10,935 nucleotides of DNA from JBAQMG01 sp049302575. GTDB taxonomy: Bacteria; Bacillota; Desulfitobacteriia; Desulfitobacteriales; Desulfitobacteriaceae. Within the stretch, counting starts at the first letter, position 1; the number at the start of each line of letters is the position of its first letter. The notes beneath the pieces are model-generated. The model saw only the letters and a program-made list of their open reading frames with translations. It made no database searches and had not been told where the DNA came from. The stretch lies in contig JBAQMG010000107.1 in the NCBI GenBank assembly GCA_049302575.1, positions 1-10,935 of the forward strand, read 5' to 3'. This document shows positions 1-6,250 of the stretch, piece by piece. The position numbers were made by a program, and so were the translations under genes.

Positions 1-150
1 CTTAATAAAAATTATTTTCTATTCGATACAGGGTGGTATTTTATGGTTACTTAGATTGACGACATTGATTAATAGAGTAATAATCGTGCATTTTGCACAA
101 TTCACTAATTCACAACTCAAAATTAAACATTCTGCATTCATAAGTGCGCA

Positions 151-188
151 AAAAAGAAACGCTCCTTTACCGCTAAGTAAAGTGAGCG
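151..188 (-). terminator. Rho-independent terminator of galU
   Basis: Positions 160-170 (CGCTC plus CTTTAC) pair with 177-188 (GTAAAG, one bulged T, GAGCG) around a six-base loop. Read on the minus strand, the stem is followed at once by TTTCTTTTTTGCG. It lies 46 nt after the galU stop codon, in the orientation expected for that gene. Confidence 0.85.
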
Positions 189-203
189 CCGACTTGTGCT
201 TTG

Positions 204-251
204 TGCATTTATAATTATGCATTATCAAAGTGCATTATGCATTATGCATTT
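204..251. repeat. TGCATTW heptamer repeat array
   Basis: The heptamer TGCATTA or TGCATTT starts at 204, 218, 231, 238 and 245; the last three copies are directly adjacent with period 7. The array runs into the 3' end of galU, so the last codons (Met-His-Asn-Ala-stop) are written in repeat sequence. Looser related words (AATTCAC, TGCATTC) occur between 100 and 140. The rest of positions 1-150 is AT-rich and shows no gene. Confidence 0.7.
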
Positions 252-1119
252 GTCTAGCCAGTTCTTGCAGATAAGTCTTAAGTTCCGACGAGATATCATC
301 ATGCAGTAAACCGTATTCAATGGTTGCCTGTACAAATCCAAGTTTATCTCCTACATCATAACGTCGACCTTCAAAATCGTAGGCCATAATTTCTTGCAGC
401 ATTCCAAGTTCACGCAAGCCGTCTGTTAATTGAATTTCTCCGCCTTTACCTGGTTTAAGGTTCTCCAAAATATCAAATATTTCTGGATTTAAAATATAAC
501 GCCCCATGATCGCTAGGCGCGTTGCCGGGGCTTCTCTGGGACTAGGTTTTTCCACTAAATCTCGTGCCCGATAGATACGTTCACCCAAACTCTCTCCGTC
601 AACAATACCATACTTGCTTATCTCTTCTAAGGGCACTTCCTGTACTCCTACAATACTAGCACCATAACGTTCATAAACATTGATCATTTGACGTAGACAG
701 GGCACCTCAGCTCGGATAATATCGTCCCCCAGCAATACTGCGAAAGGTTCATTTCCAATAAACTTGCGTGCACTATAAATAGCATGCCCCAAACCTAAAG
801 CTTCTTTTTGACGAACATAAAAGATATCCGCCATCCGCGAGATGTCTTGCACCAAACCCAAAAGCTCAGCTTTTTCAGCTTTTTCCAAGAAGGTCTCCAG
901 TTCAACAGAACGGTCAAAATGATCTTCTATAGCTCGTTTATTGCGTCCAGTGACAATTATTATGTCTTCAATCCCTGAGGCGACAGCTTCCTCCACGATG
1001 AACTGAATTGTTGGTTTGTCTACGATCGGTAGCATTTCTTTTGGCTGAGCCTTGGTGGCTGGCAAAAAACGCGTACCTAGTCCTGCAGCTGGAATCACTG
1101 CTTTGCGAATTCTACGCAT
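235..1119 (-). CDS. galU: UTP--glucose-1-phosphate uridylyltransferase
   Basis: The enzyme makes UDP-glucose from UTP and glucose-1-phosphate in the cytoplasm, for cell-envelope polysaccharides and glycolipids. The N-terminus carries the nucleotidyltransferase signature AAGLGTRFLPATK followed by QPKEMLPIVDKP. Further family motifs are LLGDDI, the VEKP segment and GEIQLTDGL. I place the start at the ATG at 1119 (294 residues), because GGGGGA lies six bases upstream of it; an in-frame ATG at 1143 would add eight residues (302 in all) but has no ribosome binding site. The length is normal for GalU. The gene appears monocistronic, with a promoter near 1255-1283 and a terminator at 151-188. Its last four codons come from a heptamer repeat array, so the extreme C-terminus is probably strain-variable. 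Confidence 0.96.
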   Translation of the reverse strand: MRRIRKAVIPAAGLGTRFLPATKAQPKEMLPIVDKPTIQFIVEEAVASGIEDIIIVTGRNKRAIEDHFDRSVELETFLEKAEKAELLGLVQDISRMADIFYVRQKEALGLGHAIYSARKFIGNEPFAVLLGDDIIRAEVPCLRQMINVYERYGASIVGVQEVPLEEISKYGIVDGESLGERIYRARDLVEKPSPREAPATRLAIMGRYILNPEIFDILENLKPGKGGEIQLTDGLRELGMLQEIMAYDFEGRRYDVGDKLGFVQATIEYGLLHDDISSELKTYLQELARQMHNA

Positions 1120-1191
1120 CTTCATTCCCCCAATATGATTCATGATTTAACTTTTTTAGTCTCTGGTTACCTCTAAATAATATGCTTTAAC

Positions 1192-1246
1192 GTGATTCTC
1201 TAATTCCCTGATTCACTGATCCCCGATTCCCTGATCCACTGATCCC
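1192..1246. repeat. Octamer tandem repeat, CTGATYCM type
   Basis: Seven degenerate copies lie head to tail: GTGATTCT, CTAATTCC, CTGATTCA, CTGATCCC, CGATTCC (one base short), CTGATCCA and CTGATCCC. The array lies between the predicted galU promoter and its start codon, so it would be transcribed in the galU leader. Confidence 0.75.
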
Positions 1247-1254
1247 TTAGCAAC

Positions 1255-1283
1255 ATCATACCATAAGTTGACTATAATGTTAA
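1255..1283 (-). promoter_or_regulatory. Predicted vegetative promoter of galU
   Basis: On the minus strand TTAACA (1278-1283) is separated by 17 bp from TATGAT (1255-1260); each matches the housekeeping consensus at five of six bases. Transcription would begin near 1248, giving a leader of about 130 nt that contains the octamer repeats. The stretch from about 1290 to 1426 between this promoter and the clpP terminator shows no gene. Confidence 0.6.
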
Positions 1284-1426
1284 AATAGTAGGCTCCCGAA
1301 AACTAATAAAAACGTTAGCCTTTGAAATAATCATTAATTATTTAAGCTCTAAGCAAGCTAGTCTAAACTCTCCGCTGAGGAAAATAGTTTCTCAACTGAA
1401 GCATTTTACGAACATTGTAGAAAATA

Positions 1427-1459
1427 ATAAACGCAAGGTTATCTGTGCCTTGCGTTTAT
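1427..1459 (-). terminator. Rho-independent terminator of clpP
   Basis: Positions 1427-1438 and 1448-1459 form a perfect 12-bp stem (core AAACGCAAGG / CCTTGCGTTT) around a nine-base loop. On the minus strand it is followed by a T-rich tail, TTATTTTC. It begins 30 nt past the clpP stop codon. Confidence 0.85.
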
Positions 1460-1489
1460 ATTCACTATTCACCTTTACTAACTTATTGC

Positions 1490-2113
1490 TTATTTATCTA
1501 ATTTACTTAGTACAACTTTCTCAACCTTTTCCAACACCTCGTCAACGATTCCATATTCTTTTGCTTCCTCAGCGGTCAAATAGCGATCGCGATCTGTATC
1601 ATTCTCAACTTTTTCAAGCGGTTGACCCGTTCTTTCAGCTAAAATGCTGTTCAACTTAGCCTTTGTTCGCAACAACTGTTTGGCATGAATTTCAATCTCT
1701 GTCGCTTGACCGGAAAGCCCATGACCCCCGATTAATGGTTGATGAATCAGGACCTCAGCATTCGGCAAAGCTGTCCGTTTTCCTTTTGTCCCAGCTGCCA
1801 ACAAGAAAGCGCCCATACTCGCAGCCATGCCTATACAAATCGTATGAACATCGGCACGGATATACTGCATGGTATCATAAATTGCCATCCCTGCTGTTAC
1901 AGAACCACCTGGACTATTGATGTAAAGAAAAATATCTTTTTCCGGATCTTCTGCTTCTAAGAAAAGCAGTTGAGCGACGATGAGATTAGCCACATCGTCG
2001 TCAATCCCCCCACCTAAAAAGATAATGCGGTCTTTTAAAAGACGCGAGTATATATCGTAGGAGCGTTCCCCACGATTTGTTTGTTCTACTACCATTGGAA
2101 CTAAATAGCCCAT
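1490..2113 (-). CDS. clpP: ATP-dependent Clp protease proteolytic subunit ClpP
   Basis: This is the serine peptidase core that forms a tetradecameric barrel and degrades substrates fed to it by a Clp ATPase. At 207 residues it has the usual length. The catalytic triad is visible: Ser99 in GMAASMGA, His124 in LIHQPL, and Asp172 in NDTDRDRY. INSPGGSV at about 66-72 is also conserved. The loop after the histidine (PLIGGHGLSGQATEI) is about three residues longer than in the common PLGGAQGQATEI form. The ATG at 2113 is preceded by AAGGAGGG with nine-base spacing. No clpX, tig or lon lies beside it, so it may be a second, unlinked ClpP paralogue. A CtsR-like operator overlaps its promoter, which suggests heat or protein-stress control. 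Confidence 0.96.
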   Translation of the reverse strand: MGYLVPMVVEQTNRGERSYDIYSRLLKDRIIFLGGGIDDDVANLIVAQLLFLEAEDPEKDIFLYINSPGGSVTAGMAIYDTMQYIRADVHTICIGMAASMGAFLLAAGTKGKRTALPNAEVLIHQPLIGGHGLSGQATEIEIHAKQLLRTKAKLNSILAERTGQPLEKVENDTDRDRYLTAEEAKEYGIVDEVLEKVEKVVLSKLDK

Positions 2114-2158
2114 GATATTATTCCCTCCTTATATGCTCCAATATATCCTACCCGGATA

Positions 2159-2186
2159 ATTCTATTTTAGTACAAAGGTCAGTCAA
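2159..2186 (-). promoter_or_regulatory. Predicted vegetative promoter of clpP
   Basis: On the minus strand TTGACT (2181-2186) is followed after 16 bp by TAGAAT (2159-2164). Both hexamers match the consensus at five of six positions. The start codon lies about 45 nt downstream of the -10 box. Confidence 0.65.
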
Positions 2187-2193
2187 GGTCAAA
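2177..2193 (+). promoter_or_regulatory. CtsR-like operator at clpP
   Basis: The plus strand reads GGTCAGT CAA GGTCAAA, which fits the CtsR direct heptad repeat RGTCAAA-NAN-RGTCAAA. The second heptad is perfect and the first is off at its last two bases; the 3-bp spacer has the expected central A. It overlaps the -35 box of clpP, a position suited to repression. CtsR itself is not encoded in the window. Confidence 0.6.
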
Positions 2194-2413
2194 TATTTTT
2201 CTTAATAAAAGTTGCTTGTGAAGAAGCGGGAAGAAAATCAGAATGATAAAAACCACCAAAAAAGTTCAAAATAATTCCACACGCTTCCATCTTTAGAGTA
2301 TTGACTAGCAGATAACTTGCCGCCGAGCGGTCAAAGCTCATAAAAACAATAAAGACAAACCCTATCATAGCTATGGCAACATAAAGTAAGTAGGTTCGAT
2401 TATATTTTGACAC
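2189..2413 (-). CDS. Doubtful small membrane protein
   Basis: This is a 74-residue open frame starting at GTG, with AAGGG five bases upstream. Residues about 8-26 (from YLLYVAIAM onward) form one clear hydrophobic helix; the remainder is mixed, with no motif I recognise. Arguments against it are that its 3' end runs into the clpP operator, its start lies inside a 19-nt sequence that recurs at the window end, and the neighbouring DNA looks decayed. It could be a real small protein, a truncated relic or chance. Confidence 0.25.
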   Translation of the reverse strand: MSKYNRTYLLYVAIAMIGFVFIVFMSFDRSAASYLLVNTLKMEACGIILNFFGGFYHSDFLPASSQATFIKKNI

Positions 2414-2425
2414 CCTGACCCTTCA
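2407..2425 (+). repeat. 19-nt direct repeat, copy 1
   Basis: TTGACACCCTGACCCTTCA here matches GTGACACTCTGACCCTCCA at 10917-10935 at 16 of 19 positions, in the same orientation. The two copies bracket the receiver, phosphodiesterase and com genes. The origin is unknown; a mobile-element end is one possibility. Confidence 0.4.
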
Positions 2426-2435
2426 CCGTAGACAC

Positions 2436-2597
2436 ATGCTAGCGGCAATTAAGCTGCTACAGCGTATTCGTTGTTTACAATTTGCTAGACAAATTAAAAG
2501 GGGGTATCCCTAAGAGATTTACTTTGATGACCTACTCGAACGAATCTGTGAAATTCGTGCTTCCTGCGAAAAGACTGTGTTCATTTCATTTGATTGA
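2436..2597 (+). pseudogene. Possible decayed RhuM-like coding fragment
   Basis: One plus-strand frame reads from ATG at 2436 through MLAAIKLLQRIRCLQFARQI to a TAA at 2511-2513. It then continues in the same frame as EIYFDDLLERICEIRAS and stops at 2595. The second part resembles, from memory, the YFxELLERIREIRASE segment of RhuM-type virulence-associated proteins found in defence and mobile regions. It is short, has an internal stop, and shows no good ribosome binding site, so at best it is a relic. Chance similarity is a real alternative. Confidence 0.22.
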
Positions 2598-2605
2598 GCC
2601 CACAT

Positions 2606-2640
2606 AGCTCTATTCCCTTTCAAAAGTTCTGAATAGAGCT
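2606..2640. repeat. Perfect 10-bp inverted repeat
   Basis: AGCTCTATTC at 2606-2615 and GAATAGAGCT at 2631-2640 are exact inverse complements around a 15-base loop. Neither side has a T-run, so a simple terminator is unlikely. It lies in the gene-poor region between the putative relic and the terminator at 2766-2795. Confidence 0.5.
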
Positions 2641-2765
2641 TGCCTCGCTACGATGAAGGTTTGTCACTCTGGTAGTGGAACCGTAAATTGATTGGTAACA
2701 GACAATTTTTTTCACAAACCCGCCTAAATCAAGCTTCCCCAAACCCGCCGAACCCCTCTTAACCC

Positions 2766-2795
2766 AAAATAAAAAACAGCCCCCACGAGCTGTTG
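2766..2795 (-). terminator. Rho-independent terminator, minus strand
   Basis: AACAGCTC and GGGCTGTT form a GC-rich hairpin (2775-2794 on the plus strand). On the minus strand it is followed directly by TTTTTTATTTTGG. The nearest upstream minus-strand gene is the receiver gene ending at 3174, so this would end a transcript with an unusually long 3' tail, or one from an unrecognised element in between. Confidence 0.65.
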
Positions 2796-2810
2796 TTATT
2801 TCAATAATTT

Positions 2811-2903
2811 GATGGAGGCGAACTTACACTGTTGGAAACCCTAACAGTAAAGCTATGATACCATCCTGTTTCACTATAGGCTATTTGTTTGCTATGTCTC
2901 ATC
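2811..2903 (+). ncRNA. Degenerate cyclic-di-GMP-I (GEMM) riboswitch-like element
   Basis: The order of conserved blocks resembles the GEMM aptamer. GGCGAAC (2817-2823; family GGCAAAC) can pair with GTTTGCT (2887-2893), and GATG (2811-2814) with CATC (2900-2903). A first hairpin ACTGTT/AACAGT (2828-2833, 2843-2848) carries a GGAAACC cap, recalling the GAAA loop. AAAGCTATG (2849-2857) and CTATAGGC (2874-2881) form the two sides of the second arm. The block GACGC expected just before AAAGC is missing, so ligand binding is doubtful. There is no plus-strand gene after it. I read it as a relic, with modest confidence. Confidence 0.33.
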
Positions 2904-3049
2904 GGTTAAGAACAAGTTGATCTTCCACTAATATATCTGACAGAATATTAATAGCATATAGTGGTTCATTCGTTACGCAGGCTTTTTCTTTCTAATGTTC
3001 CTAACTGCTGTTGGATACTGATCTAACATTATTGTTTTGAATAAGTGCT

Positions 3050-3080
3050 TTGGCTAACTAAATAGCCAACATTTTATTTT
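3050..3080 (+). terminator. Terminator-like hairpin, plus strand
   Basis: TTGGCTA (3050-3056) and TAGCCAA (3063-3069) form a perfect 7-bp stem with a six-base loop, followed on the plus strand by CATTTTATTTTC. It could end a plus-strand transcript starting near the riboswitch-like element. No coding region is visible between 2904 and 3049. Confidence 0.45.
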
Positions 3081-3173
3081 CGTCCAAATAAACATCCCCC
3101 AATAATAGTTATGAAAGAGTGTCCAATATTATTCATCAAAAATGAAGGCATGCCGATGGCGTTCAATTATTAT

Positions 3174-3572
3174 TTACCCGGAGAGAGGACCTGTCTTATC
3201 AGTATTATTAATGTTTTCGATTATTGTTCGTAACATTTCTCCAAGAGATTTTAAATCAAAAGGCTTTGTTAAGAAATAACGTACAAGACCATCTTGAAAT
3301 AATTTTCCGTTTTTAGTATAGGCTGAAATTATAATGACAGGTAGAGTTGTCCATACTGTATCTATCACTTTTAAAACTTCTAAACCACTCATTACAGGCA
3401 TCTTGAAGTCTAATAAGACTACTGAAGGAAGGGTTTGACGAATTAAATGTAAGGCTTCTATTCCGTTTGAAGCTGTCTTAACTTTATAGTTTTCAGATTT
3501 CAAAAATTCTTCGAGTAAAGTTCTGATCCCTTTATTATCGTCAACAATTAAAATATAGTCATCATTAATCAC
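3174..3572 (-). CDS. Stand-alone receiver protein, Spo0F/CheY type
   Basis: At 132 residues this is a single receiver domain with no output domain. All phosphorylation residues are present: acidic pair Asp11-Asp12, acceptor Asp55 in VVLLDFKMP, Ser83 in IIISAY, and Lys103 in TKPFDLKSL. The KPFD segment and overall length recall Spo0F, a phosphorelay intermediate, but single-domain receivers also serve chemotaxis and other relays, so I do not assign a symbol. It should act in the cytoplasm, passing phosphate or acting by protein contact. The start is GTG at 3572 with AAGGTG seven bases upstream; an ATG just before it meets a stop at once. It follows the phosphodiesterase gene by 133 nt and has its own candidate promoter, so it may be expressed separately. 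Confidence 0.92.
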   Translation of the reverse strand: MINDDYILIVDDNKGIRTLLEEFLKSENYKVKTASNGIEALHLIRQTLPSVVLLDFKMPVMSGLEVLKVIDTVWTTLPVIIISAYTKNGKLFQDGLVRYFLTKPFDLKSLGEMLRTIIENINNTDKTGPLSG

Positions 3573-3631
3573 TCTTCATCACCTTCAAATCATTGAATAC
3601 TTCCTTTTGATATAAACGTTAATTCTTCTCC

Positions 3632-3658
3632 ATTATAACCTAGGAAACTTACCTCCAA
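3632..3658 (-). promoter_or_regulatory. Candidate promoter of the receiver gene
   Basis: A perfect TATAAT (3632-3637) lies on the minus strand 60 nt before the GTG start. The only -35 candidate is TTGGAG (3653-3658), with a short 15-bp spacer, so the call rests mainly on the -10 box. Confidence 0.4.
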
Positions 3659-3705
3659 TTAGTAAAGATCCTTTTCATTTATTTTGTCCGTTTTTGCATC
3701 ACAGA

Positions 3706-6039
3706 TCATGACGCCTTAGATGAAAACCCAGCCTGATGCTTGAGCATACATGAAACATTCTCTTCCGTCACCGGAGGGCTATAGAAGTACCCTTGAATAC
3801 CATCACAACTATTACTTTCAAGAAATTGAAGTTGTTCTAAAGTTTCTACTCCTTCAGCAATGACCTGCAACTTTAAGTGTTTTGCTAATGTAATAATTGC
3901 AACCACAATAGCAGCATCTTCAGGATTCTCTGGCACCTCCCTTATAAAATCCCGATCAATTTTCAACGTATGTATTGGAAAACGTTTTAAATAAATCAGA
4001 GAAGAATAACCTGTCCCAAAATCGTCGAGTGAAATACTTATTCCCATATCTTGAAGTTCTTGAAGGACATTCATGGTGAATTGGACATTTTCCATAGCTA
4101 CACTTTCGGTAATCTCCAACTCCAACCAATGGGGTTCCAAGCCTGTTTCCAAAAAGATCTGTGTAATGTCCCTGACTAATGACGGTTGATTAAATTGTTT
4201 TGCAGATAGGTTAACAGCTACACGCACTGGAGGAAATCCCTTTTCCTGCCACGCTTTAGCATGTTTACAAGCAGTTCGCAAGACCCAAGCACCAAGTGGA
4301 ATGATGAGATCAGTTTCCTCTGCCACTGGTATAAAATCATCCGGTGGAACTATACCGTGTTCCGGATGTTGCCAACGCACAAGGGCCTCAAAACCCAAAA
4401 CTTTTTTGGTTAACACATCAATTTGAGGTTGATAATAAAGTACAAATTCCTCTTTCTCTAAGGCAACGCGTAAATTCTGTTCCATTGTAAATCGACGAGC
4501 AATTTCTTCGTTGATACTAGGGGTGAAAAAGTTATAACTCAGATGGGAATGCTCCCCTTTTTGCTCCCAAGCTAATTCAGCATTTCTCAATAACCCTTCT
4601 GCGTCAGAACCATCCAGAGGGTATACTGCAATACCGATATTAGCCGTTACCTTTAATTCTAATTCGGCTGTCCGCCAGGGCATTTGAATCTGCTCAAGGA
4701 GTTTCTGAGCAACTAAAGTTATCTCACGAACTGCTCCTGACTCTGCAAAATGAAAAAGTCCAAACTCTGCCCCATTGATCCGGGCAATTACCTCATCATT
4801 TTGTATTATGCTACGAAATCTGCTCGCAACTTCTTTAAGTAATTCATTTGCTTGGTTATGCCCGATTAGGCTATTTATTTCTTTAAAGTTCTTAACGTTA
4901 ATAACGCAAACAGCTAATCCTCCACCACAATGAGTTTTTTGCTCAATAGCACTATTCAAACGTTCAAGAAATAAGCTTTGGTTAGGCAATCCAGTTAAAG
5001 TATCATAATGTGCTAATTGATTAATGGTTTCTTCTAACTCCCGATACTCTGTCCGATCTAAAAAAATACCCAAATAATTAGTGAGTTTATTCGATAGGTT
5101 ATGAATAGAGGTAATAGTTAATAATTCCGGGTAAATAGCTCCATCCTTATGTCGGTTCCATACTTCCCCTTGCCAGTATCTCTTGGTTTGTAATGAAGTC
5201 CACATTTCCCTATAATAAGCAGCATCATGGCGGTCAGATTTTAATATTCGGGGGTTTCTACCCATCACTTCCTCAGAAGTATAACCGGTAATTCTGGTAA
5301 AGGCCCGATTGACTGTTGTAATATTTCCTTCAAAATCTGTAATTATAATCCCTTCTGTTGCATCCTCAAATACACCCTTAGCAATCTCCATGCTTTTATG
5401 GTGTTCGGTAAGATCACAAACTAATATGACTGCATATTCTATACCGTCCAACATCAAAGGCTGAATATTTAACTCAACAGGAACGCTATACCCACTATGT
5501 TGAAATACCCTACCGCAAAACGAATTTTTTCGTCCTGTCCTAATTGATTGCAGGACAGTATCCCACTGTGCTTGATCATCTTCGGGAAACAACTTTTGCA
5601 GTGACTCTCCTATAAGTTCTTCCATTTTATAACCAAGAGCAGCTTTACTAGCCAAATTAGTTTCTAAAATTTCCCCTTCTTTAGAAATAAGAAGTATACC
5701 ATCTCGACTCACGTCTAATATACTTCGAATCTTTTTGTTGCTTTGTGTAAGTTTCTCGTTCAAAGAACGTTGATGACTTAAAGGATCGCGTACAATATGC
5801 CAGCCGATACCAAAAATTCGAAGCGCTACCACTATCATTAACATTTCTGGAAAATAATGAATCGGTAGGTATATCGTATGGGAAATTGCAAAGAACGAAT
5901 ATATAACTTGACTTAAGAGCAGTAAAAGCAAAAGTAACAATAAATAGAGAAATAACCTTGTATTCCGGTTATTGCACTCAGTTTCAAAACCTTCGGTCAT
6001 ACTTTTGCTCCCTCTGAACCTACTAATCGTCTTATACAT
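3706..6039 (-). CDS. Membrane PAS-PAS-GGDEF-EAL protein, probable c-di-GMP phosphodiesterase
   Basis: The likely role is hydrolysis of cyclic-di-GMP in response to a PAS-sensed signal at the membrane. The 777 residues hold two membrane helices (about 29-53, with ten leucines in a row at 33-42, and 64-84). These are followed by PAS1 (about 103-212), PAS2 (about 217-333), a GGDEF domain (about 346-510) and an EAL domain (about 530-770). The GGDEF signature is NGAEF (422-426), and the metal-binding segment reads INVKNFKEIN with its aspartates lost, so cyclase activity is unlikely. The EAL side looks complete: Glu551 in FEALVRW, NLSAKQF, EITES, Asp672-Asp673 in DDFGTGYSS, and Glu729 in AEGVET. 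The ATG at 6039 has AAGGGGGAAG upstream. It lies just downstream of the com terminator, with a palindrome in its upstream region. Confidence 0.93.
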   Translation of the reverse strand: MYKTISRFRGSKSMTEGFETECNNRNTRLFLYLLLLLLLLLLSQVIYSFFAISHTIYLPIHYFPEMLMIVVALRIFGIGWHIVRDPLSHQRSLNEKLTQSNKKIRSILDVSRDGILLISKEGEILETNLASKAALGYKMEELIGESLQKLFPEDDQAQWDTVLQSIRTGRKNSFCGRVFQHSGYSVPVELNIQPLMLDGIEYAVILVCDLTEHHKSMEIAKGVFEDATEGIIITDFEGNITTVNRAFTRITGYTSEEVMGRNPRILKSDRHDAAYYREMWTSLQTKRYWQGEVWNRHKDGAIYPELLTITSIHNLSNKLTNYLGIFLDRTEYRELEETINQLAHYDTLTGLPNQSLFLERLNSAIEQKTHCGGGLAVCVINVKNFKEINSLIGHNQANELLKEVASRFRSIIQNDEVIARINGAEFGLFHFAESGAVREITLVAQKLLEQIQMPWRTAELELKVTANIGIAVYPLDGSDAEGLLRNAELAWEQKGEHSHLSYNFFTPSINEEIARRFTMEQNLRVALEKEEFVLYYQPQIDVLTKKVLGFEALVRWQHPEHGIVPPDDFIPVAEETDLIIPLGAWVLRTACKHAKAWQEKGFPPVRVAVNLSAKQFNQPSLVRDITQIFLETGLEPHWLELEITESVAMENVQFTMNVLQELQDMGISISLDDFGTGYSSLIYLKRFPIHTLKIDRDFIREVPENPEDAAIVVAIITLAKHLKLQVIAEGVETLEQLQFLESNSCDGIQGYFYSPPVTEENVSCMLKHQAGFSSKAS

Positions 6040-6145
6040 TTACTTCCCCCTTGAGCAACCATCGTCGAATCGAACTATATTAATTTAATTTCACCTAATT
6101 AAAGTCTATTTTAAGTTTGATGTAATATTATCGTAGATTTACATC

Positions 6146-6169
6146 TTTGTCCCCAGTAATTCTACTGGG
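6146..6169. promoter_or_regulatory. Palindrome upstream of the phosphodiesterase gene
   Basis: CCCAGTA ATTC TACTGGG (6152-6169) is a perfect 7-4-7 inverted repeat, about 115-130 nt before the phosphodiesterase start codon and past the com terminator, so it is a plausible operator. The half at 6146-6163 also matches 10308-10325, the end of comX, at 16 of 18 positions. No convincing -35/-10 pair was found between the palindrome and the gene. Confidence 0.4.
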
Positions 6170-6200
6170 TTGAGCTAATATATTTAATAAGTTATCACAT

Positions 6201-6240
6201 GAAAACGAAGGAGAGCTTACCTGATAAGTCCTCCTTCGTT
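6201..6240 (-). terminator. Rho-independent terminator of the com operon
   Basis: AACGAAGGAG (6204-6213) and CTCCTTCGTT (6231-6240) form a perfect 10-bp stem with an inner CTTA/TAAG pairing. On the minus strand it ends in CGTTTTC. It lies 10 nt past the comA stop codon. The T-run is short, but the stem is strong and well placed. Confidence 0.75.
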
Positions 6241-6250
6241 ATTTTAGATC

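Noticed and set aside
19..228. Minus-strand frame of 69 codons after galU
   Set aside because: It runs across the galU terminator and the heptamer repeats, and is Cys-rich without a recognisable domain.
1450..1960. Three plus-strand open frames across clpP
   Set aside because: All are antisense to the conserved clpP coding sequence or its terminator and show no protein-like motifs.
2811..2903. Functional cyclic-di-GMP riboswitch
   Set aside because: The conserved GACGC block is absent and no gene follows, so I report only a degenerate element.
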